Part shown: positions 7,872 through 15,282 of the stretch, in pieces | How positions within the stretch are numbered: the first letter of the stretch is position 1 | Layout of the letters: each line of letters begins with the position of its first letter | Assembly: GCF_029948125.1 (NCBI RefSeq) | Contig: NZ_JASAMB010000003.1 | Location: forward strand, 1 to 64,000 | DNA from: Catellatospora sp. KI3 | Lineage (GTDB): Bacteria; Actinomycetota; Actinomycetes; Mycobacteriales; Micromonosporaceae | DNA: 64,000 bases | Direction: 5' to 3' | The notes under the pieces: generated by a model | Database searches by the model: none | What the model was told of the DNA's origin: nothing | Seen by the model: the letters and a program-made list of their open reading frames with translations, nothing else | Translations under genes and position numbers: made by a program

Positions 7872-8378
7872 TCAGCGGAGCTCCTCGGCGAGCAGGTCCA
7901 TCAGCAGGCCGTCGTGCCAGGTGCCGTCGGGTCCGCGCTCGTAGCGGCGCAGCACGCCCACCGGCCGGAAGCCGACCTTGGCGTAGCAGGCGATGGCGGC
8001 GGTGTTGTCGGCCGCCGGGTCGATGACCAGCCGGTGGTGGCCGCGCTCGGCGATCAGGTGCCGGGCCAGCGTGCGTACCGCGTCGGAGCCCAGGCCCCGG
8101 CCGTGCACCTCGGGGTCGAGGTAGAGGTCCATGCCCGCGTGGCGGTACATGGCGTCGGTCTCCTCGTGCCACTGGATGGCGCCGACGACCCGGCCGCCGT
8201 GCTCGATCGCCAGCAGCTCCAGGTCGGGGTCGGCGAGGTCGTCCTCGATCTCGGCGGCCAGGTCGTCGCCCTGCCACCGGTCGCGGACCTGCGGGGTGGC
8301 GCGGATGGCGGCCAGCGCGCCGACGTCGTCGGGTCCGGCCGGCCGCAGTGTCACCCGGTCGCCGTGCAGCGTGGTCAT
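7872..8378 (-). CDS. GNAT-family N-acetyltransferase
   Basis: A 168-aa acetyltransferase of the GNAT fold, closest in layout to RimJ/RimL or AAC(6')-like proteins. It starts MTTLHGDRVTLRPAGPDDVG. The acetyl-CoA-binding motif A is DLYLDPEVHGRGLGSDAVRT (Q/R-x-x-G-x-G/A type), followed by the late motif NTAAIACYAKVGFRPVGVLR. The acceptor (protein N-terminus, aminoglycoside or small amine) cannot be told. Start ATG 8378 is supported by TACCGT 6 nt upstream on the minus strand, again a leaderless arrangement. It converges with the HEAT gene, 19 bp apart. Confidence 0.85.
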   Translation of the reverse strand: MTTLHGDRVTLRPAGPDDVGALAAIRATPQVRDRWQGDDLAAEIEDDLADPDLELLAIEHGGRVVGAIQWHEETDAMYRHAGMDLYLDPEVHGRGLGSDAVRTLARHLIAERGHHRLVIDPAADNTAAIACYAKVGFRPVGVLRRYERGPDGTWHDGLLMDLLAEELR

Positions 8379-8500
8379 GCCACCACGGTACGGCCCGATC
8401 GCCGACGGCACCCGGGTTCGCCGGCGGTGCGATTCGGTTTGCGGAGCCGTCCGGGGGTCGCCTAGCGTATCGGCACATCGACACACATGGAGGAATCTGC

Positions 8501-9343
8501 GTGACTCGCCGAGTGCTGGCGTTAGCCGCCGCCCTAGCCGTGCTCCTGCCCGCCGCGCCCGCGCACGCGGCGGTGGCGCCCGGCGGCTTCATCCGTACCA
8601 CGGTGTCCTGTCCGGCCGGCAAGGTCGCCGTCGCGGGCGGCACCCAGGTGCTGGGGGAGGGCAGCCGGGACTTCCGTACCGTGCTGCAGGAGTCCGCGCC
8701 CAGCGGATCGCTGTGGCTGATCACCCTGCGCAACAACGACGCCGCCGCGCACAGCATCGGGCTGTTCGCCGTCTGCGCGACCGCCCCGGCCGGGTACGAG
8801 GTGGTCCGTCGCGACGCCGCGATCCCGGCGGGCGGATTCGCGCGCACCTACGGGCTGTGCCCGTCGGGCAAGGTCGCCCTGGGCGGCGGAGCCCAGGTCG
8901 TCGGCGAGGGCAGCCGCGACTTCCGGACGGTGATCCGGGAGACCGGCCCCGACTCGGTGCAGGGCGGCAGCCTGAAGCTGTGGCGTACCGCGGTCGGCAA
9001 CAACGACACGGTGCCGCACACCGTCGGCTTCTTCGCCGTCTGCGCCGCCGCGCCCGCCGGTTACGAGGTGATCCGCCGGGACGTGGCCCTCGCGGCGGGC
9101 GGGTTCGTGCGCACCGCCGCCGAATGCTCGCCGGGCAAGGTCGTCTTCGGCGGCGGCGGGCAGATCATCGACTCCAGCGGCGCGGACTACCGCACCGTGA
9201 CGCAGGAGAGCGTGCCCAGCGTGAACGCCGGGGTGTTCCTCACTGCGATGCGCAACAGCGGCACCGCCAGCCGCACGCTGGCCCTGTACGCCGTCTGCGG
9301 CACCTCGCTGAGCGGCTACCAGATAGTCCAGCTCACCCTCTGA
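8501..9343 (+). CDS. Secreted protein of three tandem repeats
   Basis: A 280-aa protein with a classical signal peptide (TRRVLALAAALAVLLPAAPA then HAA, cleavage near residue 24). The mature part is three homologous units of about 80 residues. Each begins AGGF-R-T-type, has a Cys followed by PxGKV and GGG-QV, then D-(F/Y)-RTV, and ends with AVC...PAGYEV-RRD (the last ends SGYQI). Two Cys per repeat suggest one disulphide per unit. I do not recognise a named family. Start GTG 8501 has GGAGG 7 nt upstream. A 14-bp hairpin ends the transcript at 9355-9401. An exported beta-rich surface or matrix protein is a reasonable guess only. Confidence 0.8.
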   Translation: MTRRVLALAAALAVLLPAAPAHAAVAPGGFIRTTVSCPAGKVAVAGGTQVLGEGSRDFRTVLQESAPSGSLWLITLRNNDAAAHSIGLFAVCATAPAGYEVVRRDAAIPAGGFARTYGLCPSGKVALGGGAQVVGEGSRDFRTVIRETGPDSVQGGSLKLWRTAVGNNDTVPHTVGFFAVCAAAPAGYEVIRRDVALAAGGFVRTAAECSPGKVVFGGGGQIIDSSGADYRTVTQESVPSVNAGVFLTAMRNSGTASRTLALYAVCGTSLSGYQIVQLTL

Positions 9344-9354
9344 GCACCGCGATC

Positions 9355-9401
9355 CCGCCCCGGCGGAGCCTGGCGCACGACGCCGGCCTCCGCCGGGGCG
9401 G
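9355..9401 (+). terminator. Terminator after the three-repeat secreted gene
   Basis: A perfect 14-bp stem (CCGCCCCGGCGGAG / CTCCGCCGGGGCGG) with a 19-nt loop, 12 bp after the stop codon. No U-run follows, as is common in high-GC actinomycetes. Confidence 0.65.
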
Positions 9402-9430
9402 TCTGCTGGGTGCCGGGCGTATGGGCACGA

Positions 9431-9482
9431 TTAAGAAAATTAAGATCGAACTCTTGAAAGTTAAGTCGCACCGCGATACAAC
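9431..9482 (+). promoter_or_regulatory. Promoter with TTAAG repeats for DUF2089 operon
   Basis: TTGAAA (9454-9459), 17 nt, TACAAC (9477-9482) is a good sigma-70-type promoter. TTAAG occurs three times (9431, 9440 and 9461) around the -35 in an unusually AT-rich stretch, suggesting a regulator-binding site. Transcription would start about 9489, just before AAGGAG 9492-9497. Confidence 0.55.
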
Positions 9483-9503
9483 TTACATATGAAGGAGCAT
9501 GCG

Positions 9504-9866
9504 ATGGACTGGCGGGAACTGACGAACCTGACGCAGGGTCGGCCGTTCATCGTGGAGCGGGTGCGGTTGACCGACAACGACGTGGCGGTCGAGGGCCGGT
9601 TCGAACTGCCGCAGCTGGCTCAGCTCAGCGCCGAGGACCAGATCTTCGTCACCGCGTTCGTGCGCAGCCACGGCTCCATCAAGGAGATGGAGCGGATCTT
9701 CGGGGTGAGCTATCCGACGGTCAAGGCGCGGCTGAACCGGATCGCACAGGCGCTGGACTTCGTCGAGACCGACCCGGCGCCGTCGCGCACCGACGTCGTC
9801 GAGCGGCTGCGCCGCGGCGAGATCACCGCGGCGCAGGCGCTGTCCGAACTGGAGGCGCAGCCGTGA
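9504..9866 (+). CDS. DUF2089-like HTH protein
   Basis: A 120-aa protein matching the DUF2089 pattern. The centre reads EDQIFVTAFVRSHGSIKEME then RIFGVSYPTVKARLNRI, a helix-turn-helix-like region, and the C-terminus has RLRRGEITAAQALSELE, a short helical-pair motif shared with SHOCT-like proteins. Start is ATG 9504, because AAGGAG lies 6 nt upstream; an in-frame ATG at 9489 would place the ribosome site inside the gene. It heads a three-gene unit with a small membrane protein and a SHOCT-like protein, upstream of an ABC exporter. Comparable gene sets in Firmicutes respond to envelope stress, so a similar role is possible (inference). Confidence 0.8.
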   Translation: MDWRELTNLTQGRPFIVERVRLTDNDVAVEGRFELPQLAQLSAEDQIFVTAFVRSHGSIKEMERIFGVSYPTVKARLNRIAQALDFVETDPAPSRTDVVERLRRGEITAAQALSELEAQP

Positions 9867-10123
9867 TACCCCAGCTGGTGACCGTCCGGTTCACCCGCCC
9901 GCGCGGGCGCCCCGTCCGGATCTGGATCCCGGTGCTGCTCGTGGTGCTCGTCGGCGCCCCGATCCTGATCCTGGCCGTCCTCGCCGGCATCGTCGCCTGC
10001 CTGGTGTACGGCATCGCCGTGGCACGGGCGCTCGCCGGTGCCTGGCGCCTGGCCTGCGCACTGCGCGGCACCCGTTTCGACCTCGCGCACGGCAGCACCT
10101 CCGTGCTCGTCAGCATCCGATAG
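9863..10123 (+). CDS. Small membrane protein of the DUF2089 operon
   Basis: An 86-aa protein with one long hydrophobic stretch (about residues 20-55, WIPVLLVVLVGAPILILAVL then AGIVACLVYGIAVA), likely two close membrane helices, and a basic N-terminus (FTRPRGRPVR). GTG 9863 overlaps the TGA of the DUF2089 gene (GTGA), so translation is coupled. There is no recognisable catalytic motif. Its place between two SHOCT-like/DUF2089 proteins suggests a membrane partner for them. Confidence 0.7.
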   Translation: MIPQLVTVRFTRPRGRPVRIWIPVLLVVLVGAPILILAVLAGIVACLVYGIAVARALAGAWRLACALRGTRFDLAHGSTSVLVSIR

Positions 10124-10134
10124 GAGCCTCTCTC

Positions 10135-10557
10135 GTGAACGAAGACCGCAAGAGCATCCTCAGCCTCCTCGCCGAGGGCAAGATCACCGCTGACGAGGCG
10201 GAGCGGCTGATCACGGCACTGGAACGCGGCCGTCCGGCGGCGGCGCCGAGCGCCGAGACCCTGCCGAAGGGCAAGGCGAAGTACCTGCGCGTCATGGTCG
10301 ACGCCCGCGAGGACGGCGAACCGTCGCGGGTCAACGTGCGGGTGCCGCTGCAGCTGCTGCGGGCCGGGGTGAAACTGGCGGCCCTGCTCCCGCCCCCGGC
10401 GCTGAACCGGGCCAACGCCGAGCTCGCGAAGTCCGGCTGGCCGATCGACCTGACCCAGCTCAAGCCCGAGCAGCTCGAAGAACTCATCGACCACCTCCAC
10501 GACGTGACCGTGGAGGTCGACGATCCGGCCGGCACCGTCCGGGTCTTCTGCGAGTAG
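10135..10557 (+). CDS. SHOCT-like domain protein
   Basis: A 140-aa protein beginning NEDRKSILSLLAEGKITADE then AERLITALE, the short helical hairpin found at the N-terminus of SHOCT-like proteins such as B. subtilis YvlB. The remainder (from about residue 45) has a beta-rich start, KYLRVMVDA and VNVRVPLQLLRAGVK, and ends VTVEVDDPAGTVRVF. GTG 10135 has AGGAG upstream. It is the third gene of the DUF2089 unit and shares the E-G/R-K/E-I-T-A motif with the DUF2089 gene. Probably cytoplasmic; role unknown. Confidence 0.75.
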   Translation: MNEDRKSILSLLAEGKITADEAERLITALERGRPAAAPSAETLPKGKAKYLRVMVDAREDGEPSRVNVRVPLQLLRAGVKLAALLPPPALNRANAELAKSGWPIDLTQLKPEQLEELIDHLHDVTVEVDDPAGTVRVFCE

Positions 10558-10926
10558 CCGCCATGCGCACACGCGGCCCGAGACCCGAAGGAGGGCGCAG
10601 ACCGCCGACGACCGCAGCGGCACGCTGAGCGAACGCCTTTGCGCCGTCGCCCACCGCTGAACGCGAACTTGCCGCCACGCCTCACCGAGCAGCCCGTGAC
10701 GCCAGATCAGGCGACCCGGCACAGCTGCGGCACGCCGGCTTCGAGCCGGGCGCGCCATTCACGCAGGCACCGCCGACCCTCGACGGTCGACGCGGTCCGC
10801 CCCGATTCTCTCTGAGAGATCTCCTCGCAGCGCGCGACTCTGCGCGCCTGCTCCTTTCGCGCTGCCCCGTGCCCCTCCCTAGGGCCCGGCCGTGATCCGA
10901 CTGTCTAAAAAGGAGTAAGCACCGCC
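10558..10926. other. Intergenic region before ABC exporter
   Basis: 369 bp without a supported gene. It holds an inverted repeat TCTCT-GAGAGA near 10807 and, at its end, AAGGAG (10910-10915), the ribosome site of the ABC ATPase 11 nt downstream. No clear terminator follows the SHOCT-like gene, so read-through into the exporter is possible. Confidence 0.45.
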
Positions 10927-11697
10927 ATGGAAACCCCACCACCCCCTGCCGTCGACGTCAGCGGACTGCGCAAGTCGTACGGAGCACTGGAGGTGCTCCA
11001 GGGCGTCGACCTCACCGTCGCCGCGGGGAGCATCTTCGCGCTGCTCGGATCCAACGGCGCGGGCAAGACCACCGTCGTGCGGATTCTGTCCACGCTGCTC
11101 AAGCCCGATGGCGGCACGGCGGCCGTGGCCGGGTTCGACGTCGTGGCACAGGCGCGGCAGGTCCGCGAGTCGATCAGCCTGACCGGCCAGTTCGCCGCGG
11201 TCGACCAGATCCTCACCGGCCGGGAGAACCTCGTCATGGTGGCCCGGCTGCGCCGGGTGGCCGGCCCCGGCCGGGTCGCGGACGACCTGCTGCGGCGGTT
11301 CGGCCTCACCGAGGCGGGCGGCCGCCGGGTGGCGACCTACTCCGGCGGTATGCGCCGCCGCCTCGACATCGCCATGAGCCTCATCGGCGACCCGAAGGTC
11401 ATCTTCCTCGACGAGCCGACCACCGGCCTGGACCCGCAGGCGCGCATCGAGGTCTGGCAGGAGATCCAGAGCCTCGCCGACAGCGGCACCACGGTGCTGC
11501 TCACCACCCAGTATCTGGAGGAGGCCGAGAAGCTCGCCGACCGGATCGCGATCCTGCACCAGGGCCGGATCATCGTCTCGGGCACCCTCGCCGAGCTGCG
11601 CGGGCTGCTGCCCGCCGCCAAGGCCGAACTCGTCGAACGCCAGCCCACCCTCGAGGAGATCTTCCTCGCCGTCGTCGGAAGCAAGGAGCAGCAGTGA
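10927..11697 (+). CDS. ABC exporter ATP-binding protein (DrrA-like)
   Basis: A 256-aa ABC ATPase. The Walker A is GSNGAGKTT (about residues 41-49), the signature is YSGGMRRRLDIAMSL, Walker B is VIFLDEPTTGLD, and the switch region is VLLTTQYLEEAEKLADRI. The Q-Y-L-E-E-A pattern and the long C-terminal tail LEEIFLAVVG are typical of DrrA/daunorubicin-resistance ATPases, which drive drug or lipid export with an ABC-2 permease. It uses ATG 10927 with AAGGAG 11 nt upstream, and its stop overlaps the GTG of the permease. Substrate unknown. Confidence 0.92.
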   Translation: METPPPPAVDVSGLRKSYGALEVLQGVDLTVAAGSIFALLGSNGAGKTTVVRILSTLLKPDGGTAAVAGFDVVAQARQVRESISLTGQFAAVDQILTGRENLVMVARLRRVAGPGRVADDLLRRFGLTEAGGRRVATYSGGMRRRLDIAMSLIGDPKVIFLDEPTTGLDPQARIEVWQEIQSLADSGTTVLLTTQYLEEAEKLADRIAILHQGRIIVSGTLAELRGLLPAAKAELVERQPTLEEIFLAVVGSKEQQ

Positions 11698-12455
11698 GCG
11701 CGCACGTCCTCAGCGACACCGGGGTCATGCTCGGGCGGTCCATCCGGCACGTCACCCGCAGCATGGACACCATCATCACCGTCACCATCATGCCGATCGC
11801 GTTCATGCTGCTGTTCCGGTACGTGTTCGGCGGCGCCATCCAGGCCGGCACGACCAACTACACCAACTACCTGATGCCGGGCATCCTGCTCATCGCGATC
11901 GCCAGCGGCATCTCCTACACCGGCTTCCGGCTGTTCAACGACATGCAGAGCGGCATCTTCGAACGGTTCCACTCGATGCCGATCGCCCGCTCGTCGGTCC
12001 TGTGGGGGCATGTGCTGACCTCGGTGGTGTCCAACGGCATCTCCATGGTCGTCATCATCGCGGTCGGGCTGCTCATGGGCTTCCGGACCTCCGCCGGAGT
12101 GCTGGCCTGGCTGGCCGTGGTCGGGATCCTGGCGCTGTTCACCCTGTGCCTGACCTGGGTCGCGATGATCGCGGGGCTGGCGGCGTCCTCGACCGACGGG
12201 GCCACCGCGTTCTCGTACCCGCTGGTCTTCCTGCCCTTCCTCAGCTCGGCCTTCGTGCCCACCGGCACCATGCCCGGCCCGGTGCGGGCCTTCGCCGAGC
12301 ACCAGCCGGTCACCGCCATCGTCGACACGATCCGGGCGCTGTTCGACCAGCAGCCGGTCGGCGACCAGATCTGGAGCGCCCTGGCGTGGTGCGCCGCCAT
12401 CCTCGTCGTCGCCTACGCGTTCGCCATGCGGGTCTACCGCCGCAAGATCGCCTGA
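11694..12455 (+). CDS. ABC-2 type permease (DrrB-like)
   Basis: A 253-aa integral membrane protein with about six hydrophobic segments (beginning near residues 22-40, 58-75, 100-125, 138-165, 170-190 and 226-246). It has the ABC-2 pattern of DrrB permeases, for example the GIFERFHSMPIARSSVLWGH coupling stretch and the HQPVTAIVDTIRALF loop before the last helix. It forms the channel of the exporter with the preceding ATPase. GTG 11694 overlaps the ATPase stop (GTGA) and is preceded by AAGGAG. A strong hairpin ends the unit at 12464-12505. Substrate unknown; antibiotic or lipid export is usual in the family. Confidence 0.9.
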   Translation: MSAHVLSDTGVMLGRSIRHVTRSMDTIITVTIMPIAFMLLFRYVFGGAIQAGTTNYTNYLMPGILLIAIASGISYTGFRLFNDMQSGIFERFHSMPIARSSVLWGHVLTSVVSNGISMVVIIAVGLLMGFRTSAGVLAWLAVVGILALFTLCLTWVAMIAGLAASSTDGATAFSYPLVFLPFLSSAFVPTGTMPGPVRAFAEHQPVTAIVDTIRALFDQQPVGDQIWSALAWCAAILVVAYAFAMRVYRRKIA

Positions 12456-12463
12456 CCCGGTAC

Positions 12464-12505
12464 GGCCGCACCGCCGCCCGTCTTCATCGCGGCGGCGGTG
12501 CGGCC
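12464..12505 (+). terminator. Terminator after DrrAB-like exporter
   Basis: A perfect 14-bp stem (GGCCGCACCGCCGC / GCGGCGGTGCGGCC) with a 14-nt loop, 8 bp after the permease stop codon. Confidence 0.7.
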
Positions 12506-12646
12506 CATGGTCGTACGCGCTGCGGTCAGCCTGGACAGAGCGCCCGCTCGCGGCGCTGCGGCCATCACACCGGTTGGCCCAGCAGCGACTTGGCCCGCCC
12601 TGCCGCCTCGTCGGCCAGTGACCGCGCCGTCCTGGCTCGAGAATTA

Positions 12647-12676
12647 TTAGGAAAGTTTCCATATAGATGTTACGCT
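12647..12676 (+). promoter_or_regulatory. Chitinase promoter with GGAAAGTTTCC palindrome
   Basis: The palindrome GGAAAGTTTCC (12650-12660) lies in an AT-rich stretch overlapping the -35 position, 17 nt from a TACGCT -10 candidate (12671-12676). Position and symmetry suggest a repressor operator for the chitinase. The regulator is not identifiable here. Confidence 0.5.
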
Positions 12677-12737
12677 CACGCGCATCGATGGACGGCCGAA
12701 CCGTCCCGGCCGTCCTCTCCCCGAGAGGAGTGAGCAC

Positions 12738-13817
12738 ATGCGAAGAATGCGCGCCCTGCTGGCAGCCCTGGCCCTGACGGTCGCGGGTGGACTCATGGCG
12801 GTCATCCCCACGACCGCCGCGTCCGCCGCCGCCTGCGCGACCCCGTGGCAGTCCGGCGCCGTCTACACCGGCGGCATGCAGGTGTCGTACAGCAGCCGCA
12901 ACTACCAGGCCAAGTGGTGGACGCAGAACGAGGCGCCGCCCGGCACCTCCGGCGTCTGGCAGGACCTCGGTTCCTGCGGCGGCGGCACGCCGCCCTCGCA
13001 GCCGCCCACCTGCAACTACCCCAACTGGGTCGCGGGCACCTGGTACACCACCGGCAGCGTCGTGCGCTACACCAACGGCCTGTACTACATCGCCGAGCAC
13101 GACAACCCGGGCTACGACCCCATCATCAGCACCTGGTACTGGGACCCGTACACCTGCGGCGGCCAGCCGCCGACCAGCCCCCCGCCCACCAACCCCGGCG
13201 GGTTCGTGGTCAGCGAGGCCCAGTTCAACCAGATGTTCCCAGGGCGCAACTCGTTCTACACGTACTCCGGCCTGGTCGCCGCGCTCAGCGCGTACCCGGC
13301 GTTCGCCGGCACCGGCAGCGACACCGTGCGCAAGCAGGAGGCGGCGGCGTTCCTGGCCAACGTGAACCACGAGACCGGCGGACTGGTCCACATCGTCGAG
13401 CAGAACACGGCCAACTACCCGCACTACTGCGACTACACCCAGTCCTACGGCTGCCCGGCCGGCCAGGCCGCCTACTACGGCCGCGGCCCGATCCAGCTGA
13501 GCTGGAACTTCAACTACAACGCCGCGGGCAACGCCCTGGGCCTGCCGCTGCTGACCAACCCCTGGCTGGTCCAGAACGACGCCTCGGTGGCCTGGAAGAC
13601 CGGCATCTGGTACTGGATGACGCAGAACGGCCCCGGCACCATGACCCCGCACAACGCGATGGTCAACGGCGCGGGCTTCGGCGAGACGATCCGCAGCATC
13701 AACGGCTCGCTGGAGTGCAACGGCGGCAACCCCGCCCAGGTCCAGAGCCGCGTCACCGCCTACCAGCAGTTCGTCGGCATCCTCGGCGTGCCGGCCGGCA
13801 ACAGCCTGTACTGCTGA
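12738..13817 (+). CDS. Secreted family 19 chitinase with two chitin-binding domains
   Basis: A 359-aa exported chitinase that cleaves beta-1,4-linked N-acetylglucosamine chains. Signal peptide about residues 1-32 (ends TTAASAA). Two CBM5/12 chitin-binding domains follow (about 33-80 and 92-142), separated by Pro-rich linkers. The GH19 catalytic domain covers about 155-359: HETGG holds the acid Glu212, and the second catalytic Glu221 lies in IVEQN. Other family marks are NYPHYCD and YYGRGPIQLSWNFNYNAAG. Start ATG 12738 is preceded by GAGAGGAG. Expression is probably controlled by the GGAAAGTTTCC palindrome in the promoter. A 13-bp terminator hairpin follows. Confidence 0.95.
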   Translation: MRRMRALLAALALTVAGGLMAVIPTTAASAAACATPWQSGAVYTGGMQVSYSSRNYQAKWWTQNEAPPGTSGVWQDLGSCGGGTPPSQPPTCNYPNWVAGTWYTTGSVVRYTNGLYYIAEHDNPGYDPIISTWYWDPYTCGGQPPTSPPPTNPGGFVVSEAQFNQMFPGRNSFYTYSGLVAALSAYPAFAGTGSDTVRKQEAAAFLANVNHETGGLVHIVEQNTANYPHYCDYTQSYGCPAGQAAYYGRGPIQLSWNFNYNAAGNALGLPLLTNPWLVQNDASVAWKTGIWYWMTQNGPGTMTPHNAMVNGAGFGETIRSINGSLECNGGNPAQVQSRVTAYQQFVGILGVPAGNSLYC

Positions 13818-13827
13818 TCCGCACCGG

Positions 13828-13862
13828 CCGCGACCCCGCCGCACGCTCGGGCGGGGTCGCGG
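13828..13862 (+). terminator. Terminator after chitinase
   Basis: A perfect 13-bp stem (CCGCGACCCCGCC / GGCGGGGTCGCGG) with a 9-nt loop, 10 bp after the stop and followed by TTTC. Confidence 0.7.
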
Positions 13863-13884
13863 TTTCGGCCAGGTCACGGGCGTG

Positions 13885-13926
13885 TTGACAGGCCGGTGCG
13901 GGTTGGCGAGACTGGGAGCGCTTCCA
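13885..13926 (+). promoter_or_regulatory. Promoter with CebR-like operator
   Basis: TTGACA (13885-13890), 17 nt, then a weak -10 GAGACT. Over the start point lies TGGGAGCGCTTCCA (13913-13926), which differs at one base from TGGGAGCGCTCCCA, the established operator of the cello-oligosaccharide repressor CebR. It implies cellulose-linked induction of the CBM2 protein downstream. Confidence 0.7.
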
Positions 13927-13999
13927 TCGAACGAGTCGAATGTAAAGATGCCGTCGGCGGAAGCGTCCGCTCCCCTCGATCCTTCCCGGAGGATTCTCC

Positions 14000-14971
14000 A
14001 TGCGTACCCGAAGACTGGCCCCGCTCGCGGTCATGCTCGCCGCGCCGGCACACGCCGCCGACACGGTCCGGCCCACCGCGCCCGGCACGCCCGTCGCGTC
14101 CGACCTCACCGAGACCAGTGTGGTGCTCACCTGGGCCCCGTCCACCGACGACACCGGCGTGCACCACTACGAGGTCTGGCGCCAGCACACCGACTACATC
14201 CAGCAGGTCGCCGCGCCGACCGTCCCCACCGCCACGGTGACCGGCCTGCCGCGCGGCTCGGTGAACCAGTTCTACGTGGTCGCCGTGGACGCGGCGGGCA
14301 ACCGGTCGACGCCCTCCGGGGCGGTCCCGGTGACCACCCTGCCGGGCGACCTCGAGGCCCCCGGCCCGGTCTACTCGCTCGCGGCCTCCGAGATCACCGA
14401 CACCTCGGTCCGGCTCACCTGGCAGGGTCCGTTCTGGGGCGACTTCGCGCTGTTCCGGGTGTACCGCGCGCAGAGCGGCGGACCGCTGACCCCGGTCGCG
14501 ACCACGACCGTCCGCAGCTTCGTGAGCACCGGGCTCAGCCCCGCGACCGCCTACAGCTTCGCGGTGACGGCGGTGGACGCGGTGGGCAACGAGTCCCCGA
14601 CGATCTACCCGCCGCTGGCGGTCACCACCACCGGCGTCGTGACGCCGCCGACCTGCACGGTGACCTACCGGGTCAACAGCCAGTGGGGCGGCGCGTTCAA
14701 CACGCAGGTGCAGATCACCAACACCGGCCCGTCCGCGATCACGGGCTGGACCCTGCGCTGGATGTTCGCCGGCGGCCAGCAGATCTCCAGCCTGTGGAAC
14801 GGCAGCGTGACCCAGACCGGCGCCGCCGTGGCGGTGGCGAGCCTGCCGTACAACGCCGGGCTCGGTGCGGGCGGCGGGTCGCAGTCCTTCGGCTTCCAGG
14901 CGACCTGGAGCGGAAGCAACGCCAGCCCGACCGCTTTCACGCTCAACGGCTCGCCCTGCGAGTCGGCGTAG
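14000..14971 (+). CDS. Secreted FnIII-FnIII-CBM2 cellulose-binding protein
   Basis: A 323-aa exported protein without a catalytic domain. There is a short signal peptide (RTRRLAPLAVMLAAPAHAAD), two fibronectin type III modules (about residues 26-115 and 120-212), and a C-terminal family 2 carbohydrate-binding module (about 218-323, with YRVNSQWGGAFNTQVQITN, GWTLRWMF and the flanking Cys pair). CBM2 modules usually bind cellulose, chitin or xylan through surface Trp residues. ATG 14000 has GGAGG 7 nt upstream. The CebR-like operator fits a role in cellulose attachment or as an accessory to cellulases. A 15-bp terminator follows. A lost catalytic domain is possible, but both ends look natural. 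Confidence 0.88.
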   Translation: MRTRRLAPLAVMLAAPAHAADTVRPTAPGTPVASDLTETSVVLTWAPSTDDTGVHHYEVWRQHTDYIQQVAAPTVPTATVTGLPRGSVNQFYVVAVDAAGNRSTPSGAVPVTTLPGDLEAPGPVYSLAASEITDTSVRLTWQGPFWGDFALFRVYRAQSGGPLTPVATTTVRSFVSTGLSPATAYSFAVTAVDAVGNESPTIYPPLAVTTTGVVTPPTCTVTYRVNSQWGGAFNTQVQITNTGPSAITGWTLRWMFAGGQQISSLWNGSVTQTGAAVAVASLPYNAGLGAGGGSQSFGFQATWSGSNASPTAFTLNGSPCESA

Positions 14972-14980
14972 CGGTCGATC

Positions 14981-15021
14981 GCGTACCCGCCGGTCAGGGT
15001 CAGTCCGACCGGCGGGTACGC
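14981..15021 (+). terminator. Terminator after FnIII-CBM2 gene
   Basis: A perfect 15-bp stem (GCGTACCCGCCGGTC / GACCGGCGGGTACGC) with an 11-nt loop, 9 bp after the stop. The rest of the gap up to 15282 shows no supported gene. Confidence 0.75.
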
Positions 15022-15282
15022 AACCGTCCACGAGCGGGACATGCCGATGGTCAGGGCGTGCGCCGGCTCTGGGCCGGCCTGGCGCCGAGTGCGCGTGAAT
15101 GCGGCGAGGGTGACCCGAGATACCAATGCGGAACAAGATCCGGAATCGCCGTACTCGAGACGGCGAAGTCGGCGCCGTCGGGCTGCGGCATCAGCCGCGG
15201 CGCTGTCTTCCGATAGGGACCGGGCGGCGCTATTGTCCTGATCGACGATCCATTTCGGGCGATCGGTGAGGCGGACGGTGCG

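Noticed and set aside
11337-13877. Long antisense frame across the ABC exporter and chitinase
   Set aside because: No family signature, and it covers two promoters, a terminator and three certain genes on the other strand.
14000-14971. FnIII-CBM2 protein as a truncated cellulase
   Set aside because: It has its own promoter, ribosome site, signal peptide, natural C-terminus and terminator, and no remnant of a catalytic domain is seen nearby.
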